Positions 21,664 to 33,446 of a stretch of DNA of 34,186 bases are shown one piece after another. Both the position numbers and the translations under genes were made by a program. The stretch is from Rodentolepis nana (lineage: Eukaryota; Platyhelminthes; Cestoda; Cyclophyllidea; Hymenolepididae). Under the pieces are notes generated by a model that saw only the letters and a program-made list of their open reading frames with translations, was not told where the DNA came from and made no database searches. How positions within the stretch are numbered: position 1 is the first letter of the stretch; each line of letters starts with the position of its first letter. Location: positions 1 to 34,186 of the forward strand of contig UZAE01000143.1 in assembly GCA_900617975.1 (NCBI GenBank). The letters are read 5' to 3'.

Positions 21664-24600
21664 CTGAAGGAGCAAAAGAATTAAGCCATAAACCCAGCAC
21701 AGGCAAATCCCCTCTTTAAGTAGGGATGAAAAAGAAGTGAAACAGGAAATTAAATCAAATGATGCAATCATTATTGGGTGATTCATATGAAAATTTCGAT
21801 TCTTTTACGAAAATACAAAGCATGATATTTACCAAAATCGTTAAGTGTGTTTTAATCAAACAAACGGTCCTATTTCAAACAACTAGAGTTAATGACATTT
21901 TGAAGGACTTCACATAACTAGAAAGCGTGTCTAAAAATAGTGAGTGTACCCCTGAATTCAAACAAAAGAGAAAAATACCCATTGCTGTTTGAAACTTCAA
22001 ATCATTCTATTCTCTGACCGACCTTGTAGGTAATCACAGTGATTTAATAAGAACCTATTAGAGTCACTAAGTAGTCGAGCAAATCACGATTTAAAGAATT
22101 GTATATCTGAGAAGCGATTTAAAATAATTATTGGTCTCGATAAAATCACATGCTGTGTTCAAACATGAAACAAGGAAACTGGATTAGAAAATTGCAAGGA
22201 TCGGCTTATATCCGCACAAAAGCGCCAAGGAATGCAGGAAATCTACTCAAATCAAACAAGTTATATTAGTTTTCCATGGTTCTTGCTAATTTTTAAATAA
22301 ATGGGTAGGACTCGAACATGGCCAAATACCATTAATGGAAATGTATAATGAATTACATGCATTATAAAAGGCTAACGAAAGGAATAGTCTGGTAAAAGAA
22401 TTAGAAATAGATAAGACCCAACCCTTCGATTCCTAGCGGAATAGAAGCAGCTTGAAAATATCCCAATCTACTTCCTTCTATTTTTCGGAATACCAGATAA
22501 AGGGAAGAAACCCGTCCTTAAGTTTGATAACTATTTTACTACCTTGTGAAGACTAGAGTATTGAAATTGAAATACTATGTCTTCTTGTGCGTCTTAAAGA
22601 AATACTGCAACAAAAAAGAATCCCGGAACTGCCCGCATAATTATTGTTATTTTTGTTTTCAGTCAATTGTGTATTGCCAGAAATATTCTTCGACTAAGAG
22701 AAAAGTTATTAGAAAGGTGTAGGTGCCTTTCATTGCATCAGTGAACATTGCAATAGGGAAATTAGCCGAATTGTAACTGGGAATTATTAGCCATTTAGAG
22801 GGAATAAGTCAATCAAAAATAAATGATAAATATGGAAATAAATAAGCATCATTAACAAAAATGTAAACCTCTGACAACAAGAGAATAAATTCGATGACAC
22901 TGCGTAGTAAGAAACGAAACATTTCATTCAATTTCCTTTTGTTTGCATGAATAGGAATCGCTCTTTTGTTGAATTACGTCTAAAGCTTTAAATTTAGCAT
23001 GCATTTGCAGACGCCCTTTTACAAAAATGGCCCTACATTCAGAAAAAATACAGTGTTCATATCACATCATAAATCCATAGCAATAATATGTTGCTTGGAA
23101 AATACTGTAGGGCGTTAACCTCAAGTGGTGGAAAATTGGTTTAATTGGGTGATGTTCAAAGAGGTTAGTCATTAATGAAATGTAATAAGCATGCTCTTAT
23201 GTATTGCTTAATTAAAAATGCGTGCTCACAAACGGGTAACAACATTCATCTGCCTTTCAAGCTCAAGGAAACACCTTAACAAAAGAGATTCACAAGTCTT
23301 CTTGAGGCGGTCAATTTCACTTTTCACATTCTGATCTCTTACTCTTTGAAAACACGCCTCTAATCTTGCAACTACTGAAAGAGGCTTTGGACAGTTCAGG
23401 GATAGGGAATTTTCCATTTCATAGCAACAGTCAACAAACTGAAACAAGGAGCACTAATAGCATATCACAACAGATATAGGACAAGTATAGATAATCCAAC
23501 TTTCAAGCTCATGAAAAACTCAATTGAAACAAGACTTAAAAGTGTCAGGTAAGTAAGAGAGAACCGGAGCAAGTAGTAGAAAGGTAACCAATAAACTTAA
23601 GCTGTGTTTTTAGCGGTTGAGGCCGGCACAACCCCGAAAATATGAGATAAAGTGAGAAAATCGACAAAGAATTCAGTGATAAAGAAAGGGAAACCAGATA
23701 AGCGGATTGAGATAAAAGCCAAATGTGGGGGAGGAATAAGACCAGTAAAGCTTTCCTATTTCTAATAAGTTAATTAACAATAAAGAATAATGGCATAAAA
23801 ATGATTAAATCTTATTATTATTGAGACATAAAAGTTGATTTCATATTTATTCCACCTAATTAGCATGATGGAGCCTGAATTTTTATATGTACTTGGGGTC
23901 AAGTTTATGCCAAGGTGGGAGACTTCCGATCCCGCGTGAAACCTGCTGAAAATATAGGCCTACTTTTGTCTTAAAATTGGTTCAATTGAAAAAGCGGATT
24001 TTATAACGGAAAGAATAGGTATAGAAATCCAATAGAAACTTCACTAATCTACCAATTATGGGGATTAATATTTAGCAAATCTTATTGTACTAGGAGGTAA
24101 GAACACCTGGGATCTGGAATGGGTGAAATAAATTAGACACCTACCACTGAAAACATGGGAAAGCCCTCAAATGAGACATTTAACATACGAACAAGCGTGA
24201 AAAATTGCTAATTGGACGTAGTTTAAGATTAAGGAGAGAAATACATAACTAATTTGCAAGAATGGAATTAAACTGAACTTTTAAAGTAAGGTGATGACAA
24301 TACCAAAATATGCTAGGAGTACTTTAAAAGTTTGTTACAATCAAACCTAAATAAAAATAATAACCACGAAGGGTTTTAAATGATAAAGGAAAAAAGGCTG
24401 AATTAATTTTCTGAAAACCTCGTGACTGTTTAACCTGTATTCATTCACCCACATTGCCCTAAAATGGATATGACAGCATTGCGTTTCAAAACCTAGGACT
24501 TAGGTCCCTATTCAGACTTTCTTGTTAAGACCGTAGTTTATGGATACGAATAAACGCATGACTTCACTTATGGAAGCTGGCAATCCAGGTTTTGTCATAG

Positions 24601-27600
24601 AAACCACCTTCAAATATTTCTTACTAAGAAGTCCCTTAGGGTGAGGAGATACCAATTACAGGTTCACATTTAGTTCTCGGTTCGAAGGCTCCAAATATCA
24701 CTCCCTTTTTTTACTCGATCTGCGTCTTTGTTTATGTAGATTAAGCAAAAAATTTCGCTTCCTTGGCATGCATAATGCGACCGAGTGCAGAACACCCTTC
24801 CCATTCGGAGAGTCCAATAATAACTTCTTCTCTCCTAACCCTACTTACATCAAAATCAGCCGAAGTGTATGAAAGTCCCAAGGGAATTAGGAGTTTTATT
24901 GCCAATAAAACAGTTATAAAGCCAACTAAAAGGCACGATTATTTTTACCCTATCAGAATTTACAAAAGCAGGAGCAAGTCATTACAATCTGTCAACAAAC
25001 ATATATCGATAATAAGTAAAAATTAGATGAAATTTCAGTTTATTTATGGCAGCTTAGTTAAGGTCCCCAAAGCAATATTTCGTAGATAATATGGGATTGC
25101 TTTTGTGAATTTCAGTTCCGAAATGCAAGTCTTCTCCATTTTATGCTTGTCTTAAAATTCCAGGACAATCGGTTATAGCAAGTGACTATTAAAAGTGTTG
25201 GTGGATGCTTAAGAGGTACGTGTTCTTTTAATTGAGGAATTCCAATTATGTGTGTAAGCAGAGTGAAGTTAAGTTTGAGGATGATAAAGCACATGCACAA
25301 CTTACTAGGTCTTATTAGGGGGATTGAGTAGTCGTAGATAGTGCTGATATACCGAGGAATATACGCAGTACCTAGATGAGGAAAGAAGGAAAAAGAAAGA
25401 TTAAAGGAGGGTATAAATCGGTGGGTGAAGTTTCAAATTAACTATCAGCTGATCGACATTTAAAGTACTGCAGGCATATAAGGAATGCACTTGTGAATGC
25501 CCTCATTTTAAACTCGATGATCTATAAAAACAGCAAAATTGGAATGATGAAATCCACATCTATGCTTTTTAGGAAACTTCAATTATGAATTAATATCGCG
25601 AGCTACCTTGACTTCAAAGATCTGAATGTTTTACTTCACTGATGGCATTATAGTTGCAATAAAATTGATTTAAAAAGTGTAAATTAACCTCAAATCCACC
25701 ACCTAAGTAATACCGACTATTAAAATTGCCGAATCCCTAAAATGAACTGAATTAAATGGAGGGTATTTTGGAAACACTCTGATGCGGAACTCGCTTTCTA
25801 TTTCCACTCATTTTAACTAATAAAATAGGCCACACGCATCAATGCATATGCAAAGAAGTATTTAGAATGATCTTTAATAAGGTAATCAATCTTCTCAATA
25901 ACTCAGTATACACTTGATGAGTTATCTTGCAATTCTTAAGTCCACTTAGAAACGCAAGTTCCAACGCTTGTCTAAGATAATGACGGTATAGAGAGACAGC
26001 CTTTTCATTTTCCGCTCTTAACCATTGTGGTCCACCATTCCGATTAACATGTGTACGTTGATGGGAACCTCTGTAATGACAGACGAGCAGAGTGATGAAC
26101 GCACTGTCGATGCACGGACAGTTTCATAATCATTATCACAGGGATTCCCTTAATTGTCCAACTCTATCTTGCATAGATAATTACAAATTAAAAGAGAATT
26201 ATTCTGAGCACTGCATTTATGAAAAAGGGAGTTTTTAGAGTTTTTATTATCAATTATGCCATTGCTTTAGGTTAAAAATCGATAAAGGCGGATAATAATT
26301 AACGTCCTAGTCATTAACCGAAAGTTTGCATTTTTAATAAATCTACTACTTAGAATCACATTGCTCTCTATTTCATTTACTTTTTTCAGTTAAGAAATAT
26401 TCGCAAGCATTATATTTGGTCAATAGAATCATGCTGAATTGGGCCTTAACGACAATGAAGAGCTAACATTTACCGTTTCCATGGTGACATTTAATATATA
26501 AATTAGTGGCAACTTACTCAAATTAATAAGGGCAACGGAGACTTGAGGAATAGTTTTCCAAAGAAGACTAAGCGATCTTGGTTCGATTTCGGAATTGAGC
26601 TGGATATCCTCAGTGGTGGATTCGATCGCCTGGAATTGGGAAGAGAGGCATTTGTAATTGAATAAGGAAAAGCACAAGTATTTGCTTTCACGAAGAGTCA
26701 GGTGAGAGGAGAAAATGAACTAAATTTAGCTCCTAAGTGTCATTCGCTCCAGTACATTCGTCATGGACAGTTGGGAGAAATATTTTACTTCGTTTTGAAA
26801 TTACTCTTCCTTTCACAGAAATGCTATTTTCTCTGGAGCTTGCATAATTAGCTAAACACCGTGCGATTAAATACGTAAATATGTCCGATTTAAAAAGTGA
26901 ATAAGGTTAAGCATCAAAATAAGCAATTAACTATCAACCAGTTCAGTATCATCATACTAAAAAAGATGACTACCATATTTGGAATGAAGAAGAAAGCGCA
27001 ACTAAACACCATGGAATTCAAAGCTTTTACTGATAATTATTTTATGTAAAGGCCTAATTGCGCAACTGTGTCAGCTGCTATCATGCCTAGCCTATCAATT
27101 ATCTACCTCACAAAAGCAGCCATATGACTCATTCCTCGGCCCTTAAGCACTTTATTGATTTCTACCTCTACTTAATATCTGTTTTGAGAGCTACTCTCAC
27201 ACTTGGTATTACTTTCGTCTCAGAATATCGCAGAAAACAGATAATATTTTGAATAATTAATCAAATGGGAGGAGTGTTAAGTAATTTACTTCAGTGAATA
27301 GTGTATAAAATATTGATTTAAGCATTGTTAATCAAATTGACTAAGTTCAAACAAGCCATGAGTTATTAATTTATTCAAAACAAAGATATAAATTATAGAC
27401 AACTTACTTGCTTAAGATTCGGTTGATTACACTCCATCGATTTTCCGAATTTCCGATGGGGACCATACGTTAGAACTGCGCTTTGGACAATTTTTAGCGT
27501 ATCAGGAGAACAACTTCTCAACATGTCGCGGACGATTTCATAAGCTTCCTTATCACACAGTTCCGGAGTATTCGGTTTTTCGACTTCAAAGTTGTATCGA

Positions 27601-30565
27601 TTGTTTGTAGAAGAATTTATTTCCTCCTCGACCTTTTGCTCCTTTTCAAGACGTTGTTCCCAAATGCTCTCTTCAGAAGATCGGCGGCTTAATGGAGTAA
27701 GAGATTTTGAACTTTTATCGATTAATCCATCTGTTTCAGCAGTTTCACTTCGACGAATAGGATCATGATTCTTTTCTTCTAAATCTTTTCCTTTCAGTAG
27801 CTTTTCATCATTTTTCTCGAAAAGGACAGCAAATATAGGTACTTCTTGAATAGGCTGAATATCAATGGCTTCTGGTATTCTCTCATGTTCCATCTGTGCT
27901 TGATTCATAGGCAAAATTTCTTCATTCATATCTAGTACCGCAGCTAAAGGAGGTACTTCTTGAATCGTAGTGATGATGGGTTGAATAAAAGAAATTTCCT
28001 TAACTTCTGTCTTCGTTTCTAATTCATTTTGAGATTTGTTCACCGGTAGAATTTCTTCATTTAAATCTTGTGGTGGCATAGACACAAGCCTTTCTTGAAC
28101 TAGTGCGATTGGCGTAAGCACATCATCGAAAAGTGGTACTTTCTGATGAACATGCGGAGTTATTTCAATTGTTTCTTGATTCACTAACTCAGATATTCGT
28201 TCAGAGTTATCCAAATCTTGGTCGATTTCGTCGGTTACAAATGCGGGTGTAGACGCTGTGCTTTTTCGAAGCGTACTAACTGCAGAATGAATTCCAGAAT
28301 CCGTCGCATTTTCCATTATTGGCATTTCATTTAGAGTATGCATCTCTTGGTGTGGTTCTTCGTTGGATATTGAGTGATCACCGGTTATTACTGCTGCAAA
28401 GACTATTCCTTTTTGAACCTGACTTATATTGCATGTATCGTTTGTCTTGGGAACTTCTGACTGAGAGATAAGGTCCTCTTTGTAAAGAGAAGAATGCCCA
28501 AAGGATGTAGTATCCGTACCGCAAATTGAATGAAGGCCTGAATCTTTAGATACTTCGAAAGATCTTGAGGCATTTCGACTCATATGTGGAAGGGTTTCGG
28601 TAGTATAGTTTTTATAATCAGCCTCTACCATTTTCAAAATGGGTTGATCACCAACTGTCGATTCACGTTTCAGGTTCGACAAAGAATTAGCCGCCGATTC
28701 GTTCTCTCTCATCGTCATTTCTTCAAACTCTGATGAATTATTTCGACTTAGTTGAGAAGTTGATTTATTTAGAAATAGTTCATCAATCTGAAAGTCAGTT
28801 GACTCATAGGGACTAGTTCCACCAGGTGTATTCACAGGTGTTTCAAGGGAATTCTCTGGTGTAAAGACTTTTTCTGCTATTTCTGAGTTTAAGTTTGAAG
28901 ATAAGCTGTAATTTCTTTCCAACGTTTGATTCTCATTTGCATAATCAATTTCTTGACTTACATCCAGTTTTACGTCATTAACTTCGGTTGGATGATTTGA
29001 CGAATCAATTAGAGATGCATTATGTTCGTCCATTGACAAGGTATGCCCTTCGTAGATCACAGTTTCGGCACACGAAAATATTGATTGATGAGCACAAGAG
29101 TCAACGCCATCAATCGATCTCATTGGATTTTGAATATCAAGAGGTACCGTTTGTTGGATAGAATCCGCTTTATTCTGAATGACGAAATCCGCATTGTCGA
29201 CCACAGTTGCTTCAGTAGAATTGAGTCTATGCTTATCAGAAATGTCAGAAGTAACCTCTGGGGGAGTTCTTTGATCATATCGAGATATTTGAGGCTTAAT
29301 AGCGTGCTCAAGGCTCTCCTCTTGCGCTTGAAGGATAAAATCATTAGGTAGCTTTTGGAAAAATTCCACGGAAACTGCAGAATCTCCTGCTGAAACAGTC
29401 GATGCTTCTGAATCTGGGTTAGTTATTCGTTTGTTTAATCGGGATTCAGTTTTCACGGGCGTTATTTCTTTCTCCATGGGCATTGAATTCTTTAGAGGAG
29501 GAATACCTGGTTTTATGAAAGGACTACTTTCACACATTCCAGATTTATCTGAAAGAATTGTCGTATCAGCCAAATTTTCCTCATCTGCAAATTTCAACGA
29601 ATATTCCAGATCATTTTCACGCTGTGCCTCTATGCTATGATATGAAGAAATATAATGACTAGATTTTAGATTTCTGGATTGCGTCCAAGCAGAAAACTGC
29701 CCGTCAAGATAAGGTGGTGAGGAGATAGATAAGAAAGATTGGGGAGAAGCAATTGCAGCCTGTTGAAGATCGTGATGTAGGTGCAGACTTGGATTGGAGG
29801 TGCTGACTTCTGAAGATCCGAGGCTATAGTTACTTGCTATTCCTGAGTCCCACCTTGTTCTCGTTCGATTACCACTGGTCAACGTGTTTGTCTTTCGTTT
29901 AGTTGGTGATGTTGACATGGTAACATATGGGATAAGCCTTTCAACAGGACTTTCGTCTTCAACCTGAACTTGCAGGCACCGTCCATGTAGAGCATTAGTT
30001 TCAATTTTTGTCAGGTCGCTTTCTGGAGAGAAAGATTTGATGACTTTGGGAGTTTTTTGTTTTCCTCCTTCCTTCTGTTTTCCCTTAGGAAATCTGAGAC
30101 CGGAGAGGATGCATAAAAGATCAGACTTCGATTTGTTTGATAACACCGAATCAGAATTTCGTCTTTGTTTCTCTTTCGGTTTCTTAGAAGTGGATGATGA
30201 TTTCTTTTTAGAATGCTTCGTGTAGAAACACATGTTATCTGCTGAGAATGACCGATAAATGGAATATCTAACCTCTAATTGACGAAAAGGTGACCACTGG
30301 GTTACGGAAGACAAGGAGCGAGGAGGGAAGAAAAGACGTCTTGAGTTTCCTTGTTCAGACAATTGAATGAACTTTGGTTTAGAGAGTTTGTTATGCATAG
30401 CCCTTTTAGTTTTAATTGGTCCAACAATATGCGAAGCTGATTGGCAAAGAGGAAATGTTGGTGAGGTTACAGCGTCTTCATTGGTTGACGCTTTGGAAAT
30501 TTTTATTGGTTGAAGCTCTGTCAGTTGTCTTGATCTTACTTGTTCTGGAGTTAGTGGGACTTGAG
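21384..30565 (-). CDS. Large Ser/Thr-rich putative scaffold or signalling protein, last five exons (5' end outside the window)
   Basis: Five exons with agreeing phases give 1303 C-terminal residues and a stop. The first, of 3158 nt, encodes a long polar, Ser/Thr/Glu-rich and probably disordered region. In order it has a basic stretch (SKKKSSSTSKKPKEKQRR, NLS-like), three DSG(hydrophobic)xS motifs (DSGIAS, DSGLHS, DSGIHS), Arg-directed phosphosite-like motifs (RRSSEES, RKSTAST, RNASRS), a three-fold internal repeat, and a better-ordered end (EAYEIVRDMLRSCSPDTLKI). The next three exons encode helical sequence (LRAENEKAVSLYRHYLRQAL; SEIDRLKKTCESLLLRCFLE), then a Ser-rich tail ends in LVRVRDYW. 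No catalytic domain is visible. I do not recognise the family; a phospho-regulated cytoplasmic or nuclear scaffold is inference. The phase at 30565 requires at least one upstream exon, not found in the 3.6 kb to the right edge. Confidence 0.75.
21664..23229 (-). other. Intron between the fourth and terminal exons
   Basis: 1566 nt of A+T-rich intron with nothing recognisable. A tRNA-like T-loop match near 22310 was checked and rejected. Confidence 0.5.
23230..23438 (-). CDS. Unrecognised gene, fourth exon in window
   Basis: 209 nt between acceptor TTGTTTCAG and donor TT|GTGAGC. It encodes FVDCCYEMENSLSLNCPKPL, ARLEACFQRVRDQNVKSE and IDRLKKTCESLLLRCFLELE, likely helical with coiled-coil character. 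Only this frame is open, and its exit phase (2) exactly fits the last exon. Confidence 0.75.
23439..25913 (-). other. Intron between the third and fourth exons, with a coding-like island at 24745-25026
   Basis: 2475 nt. Most is featureless. At about 24745-24944 the minus strand is open for about 66 codons (LLAIKLLIPLGLSYTSADFD, REEVIIGLSEWEGCSALGR, MHAKEAKFFA, stop), and the plus strand is open at 24763-25026 (87 codons, RPSAEHPSHSESPIITSSLL). The island is G+C-richer than its surroundings. It could be a fragment of an inserted element; I do not recognise either frame. Confidence 0.3.
25914..26068 (-). CDS. Unrecognised gene, third exon in window
   Basis: 155 nt, found by phase: it follows a tandem acceptor (TTACAGAG) and ends at CAA|GTGTAT. 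It encodes GGPQWLRAENEKAVSLYRHY, then LRQALELAFLSGLKNCKITH, an amphipathic helical stretch. The donor is weak, and use of the first AG of the tandem acceptor would break the phase, so the edges are less certain than the body. Confidence 0.6.
26518..26629 (-). CDS. Unrecognised gene, second exon in window
   Basis: 112 nt between acceptor CCAATTCCAG and donor TTGA|GTAAGT. It encodes IESTTEDIQLNSEIEPRSLS and LLWKTIPQVSVALINL. It enters in phase 0, matching the giant exon, and leaves in phase 1. Confidence 0.75.
26630..27407 (-). other. Intron after the giant exon
   Basis: 778 nt with no open frame or repeat that I can support. Confidence 0.5.
27408..30565 (-). CDS. Unrecognised gene, giant exon (1052 full codons)
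   Basis: It is bounded by acceptor TTTTATAG (exon starts CT CAA GTC, phase 2 entry) and donor CAA|GTAAGT. The open frame in fact runs on upstream to 30749, but those codons (Ile/Phe/Leu/Tyr-rich) are intron read-through, and the coding composition starts at VPLTPEQVRSRQLTEL. Very even Ser/Thr/Glu/Asn use and few aromatic clusters point to disorder. The short ORFs on the opposite strand inside it are shadows. Confidence 0.9.
27780..28070 (-). repeat. Three-fold degenerate internal repeat in the giant exon
   Basis: The motif DLNEEILPVNKSQ (near 28068-28030) recurs as DMNEEILPMNQAQ (near 27932-27894) and as EKNDEKLLKGKD (near 27822-27787). Between them, IQEVPPLAAVL and IQEVPIFAVLF recur in register. 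The period is about 45, then about 37 codons. It has diverged at both DNA and protein level, so it is an old tandem duplication. Confidence 0.7.
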
Positions 30566-32509
30566 CTATAAAAGTAAAACAGTTTAAATTGAATTTAAAT
30601 TCAAATAAAATGCAGATGAAATGGTAAATATAACGTTGTTTCTTTTCGAGTTGGTACTTTAGCCAAAAGAAACGGAACATAGGGTGTTTGTTAAAATGAA
30701 GATAATGAATGATTAGAATGATTACATTTTGTTGTAAAATTATATTCATTAACTTGACATACTATTTTCCCTTTAAATTAAGGTACGTTGAGATACACTA
30801 TGTAAGGAGTCTACCAGGAAGTAATCTTGCCCTTATCGAAGCAAGTGTTATTCTGCTGGCGAAAAGATTTCTCTTTATCATACAGTTTTTGCTGATTGTG
30901 TATTCCAATTTACCCACAAGTATATTTTTATCAAAGAAGAGTTATTTAAAAATCAAAGGTTCTATGTGAGATAAGTAGTAAGCCATTCCGCTTAATTTTG
31001 ATTATGATAGTGCTGGTAAGACTTCAATAAAATAAGGTTTTATGCTGATATGCTTTCAATTAAGTCTCTCACTCTATTTCAAATTGTAGCTAGCACCCAT
31101 TAATTAGGTCGATGATTAGATGAGCAGTATTTGATGAAATTTGAATTTATCAAGGACAATTGTGAGAATTCTTATATGTTAATATGGTTAAAACGCGGAT
31201 GAATCAGCTTATAATTTACTTGTAATCGTTAAATATTTGATGAAGGGATTTGGTGTTGTTGATTTCGGGGATAGAAGAATCGGAGCTAAAATTTAAATAA
31301 TGAAAAATAAAATTATATACCATCTGAAGGAACGAATAATCGCTAGTTCATTACTCCTTTTTTCTAATTGAAAAAATATGCCAAAAATTTTATATAAGCC
31401 TTAATAATTTGAGTTATATGGTGATGAATTTGTCAAAAATGAATGCTATTGTAATTTTACTGAATTCCGAGTGATTCCTCTTTACACGAACCAATATTTG
31501 GCATTCCTTAACCACCCATCACTATGAATTATTAATTAAAACGCCAAGTAAAATCTGAATGAATGTTAAAATAAAAGAAACTTCCAAACGTCATATTGAA
31601 AACTTGATTAAAGTCCTGAGTATAATTAATTCAATTTAAGTATCATAAGATAATTGCTCTGCTTTAAATATTGGGAGCAATTACATTATTTATAATCCCG
31701 TGGGAAAATCCTGGCTTAAATTTCAAAAAGAACTGTTACATATTTTTTTTCCAGTAACTTGCCTGACAAATGCTATTTTTTGAGCTACATTTTTGAACGA
31801 ACACCTGATACTTACCATATAAGTTAGATCATTACCTAACTTTTACAAATGATTGTCTATAATCAGAAGGAAATAACTGAGATGCTCATAAATTTCAACA
31901 TGGTTCCGCTTCATCTTAGTGATCAAATAAATTGAGGCATTTTATAATCGATAGTTTTTCTGGTTAATCAATAATTACCAAAGAGTGTGAATTATCAGTT
32001 ATCGCTTACAATGGGCTTTCATTAAAATGTTAGACTTAGTCACAAAATTGCATGCGCATTAATGATTTACTGCTCATTGAAAAGAATCATTTAATAATTA
32101 TTTATGCTTAATCAATTGGAAGAATGAGTATTGCTTTGGCAAATTATACACATTACATTTATTGTTGAGTTATTTAGTACAATTTCTAGGCCTTTCTTCA
32201 AACGTATTAATGTCAGTTTTAAATGGCACGCTTAACGGTACGTAAACACCCGATAAAAAGTTATTGAGTATAGGTTTATTCAACTAATGCTTCGCCAAAT
32301 TCTTAAACAAAATGATACCCTAAACCAGCAAATCCATTGAAGAGGCATTTGATTAATTTGAAATCCATCCGATTATAAATATTCTAACTTTCAAAAACGA
32401 ATTTTGATGGGAAGATGCATGCTAGAAAGAAATTGACAACCATTATGCGTAGTGTTCTGTTGCCAAATACTAACGTTTTGAAGCGTTTGATCTGTTCATT
32501 ATGAAGTGA
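30566..32509 (-). other. Presumed intron upstream of the giant exon
   Basis: A+T-rich and stop-dense in all frames. Minus-strand GTAAGT sites at about 31815 and 32985 were checked for exons ahead of them; the candidate exons are closed in all frames. The preceding exon therefore probably lies beyond the right edge. Confidence 0.5.
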
Positions 32510-32850
32510 CAAAGGCGTGTGCGATAGACTTACCTCCACGTGGTGCACCCTGGGTAACGTATACTCATACGGTAAAAATGTCTATCAGTCGGTAGTTGAC
32601 TTCTGACTTCAAACTACCATCACTCCACTGTATGTCATATTCGACTACTTCCATAGCACTCACCTCACCTTTTTCACTCTACCTTTGTGTGTATCTCTTT
32701 TACATCTTTAATACACTCTTCTATTCCCCCCCCCCCCCCCCCCCAACCAACTTTCTCCACTTTGATGTTCCTTCCCCTTTGTGATGCCTGAAGGCAACTA
32801 AATTGTTAATGATAACTATCAATACGATTGCAATTTGATATAAATAAATA
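32510..32850. repeat. Dispersed repeat family 1, right copy
   Basis: It aligns with 70-350 over its whole length: GCGATAGACTTACCTCCACG, TACTCATACGGTAAAAATGT, GTATGTCATATTCGAC, then the C tract, TGTGATGCCTGAAGGCAACT and GATAACTATCAATA. Both short ORFs called across it, one of them ending in a run of glycines from the C tract, are artefacts of the repeat. Confidence 0.75.
32726..32744. repeat. Homopolymer tract of 19 C
   Basis: This is an uninterrupted C run inside the repeat copy at 32.5 kb. Shorter runs of the same kind occur at 3992-3999 (8 C), 4964-4972 (9 G) and 6762-6771 (10 G). The true length may differ because such runs sequence poorly. Confidence 0.9.
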
Positions 32851-33094
32851 ATTAAATATTCTGAATGCTTTAAATTCCTAAGTCGCCTTCCATTCGCAAA
32901 CAGGCACAAATAATATTAAAACTGTATTTGCAACTTATAGAAACGGACTTTTTATCAATGCCAACAATTTCGGCGATACTTACTGAGAAGAATATTTTCT
33001 TATTGAGTTAAGAAAATTTTATTTTGCCTATTGATGCGAGGTCGATTTAAGAACTATATGTCTAATCGTTGACCTCACATTATTACTGTTGAAT

Positions 33095-33446
33095 TACATC
33101 CCGGTTTTAATTGCCTCTTGTGTATTTAGGTATCTAGGTTAACAACGCGTAAACTAAACATCGTGTTAACATGATGTACAAGCTTGCATTTTGCTGATTT
33201 AATCGTTGTACAATTCTTTTACATTAACCTGGTATTGCTTCATGATATGACTAAGTTACTGTTCTTTACGCTGAAGTACATCCCAGTTTTAATTGTCTTG
33301 TATTCTTATAATTATGTCTTCATTCTAAACTGGTAATGATCTGACCTTTAGGTTAATAACACGATGACTAAACATTATTTTAACATGAAGTACAGGCTTG
33401 CACTTTACTAATTTAATCGTTGTGCAATTCTTTTACATTTGTGGGA
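33095..33446. repeat. 182-bp tandem repeat, two copies (third resumes at 34108)
   Basis: TACATCCCGGTTTTAATTG at 33095 recurs as TACATCCCAGTTTTAATTG at 33277, and the copies stay in register to CAATTCTTTTACATT. The continuation of copy 1 (ACATTAACCTGGTATTGCTT) reappears at 34108 (ACATTAATCTGGCATTGTTT), after the block 33447-34107. So the array was interrupted by, or includes, that block. Confidence 0.8.

Noticed and set aside
21415..21684. 89-codon plus-strand ORF opposite the terminal exon
   Set aside because: It is a shadow of the minus-strand exon, whose frame is fixed by splice phase with the preceding exon.
22290..22330. tRNA T-loop-like TGTTCGAGTCC on the minus strand
   Set aside because: The five bases on either side of the loop do not pair, and no D-arm or anticodon arm can be folded upstream.
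30566..30749. The first 61 codons of the 1118-codon ORF as the protein N-terminus
   Set aside because: They are Ile/Phe/Tyr-rich A+T-driven sequence ahead of a clear TTTTATAG acceptor; the coding character starts only after it.
32596..32909. Two ORFs of 62 codons across the C19 tract
   Set aside because: They lie in a dispersed repeat; the Pro or Gly runs come only from the homopolymer.
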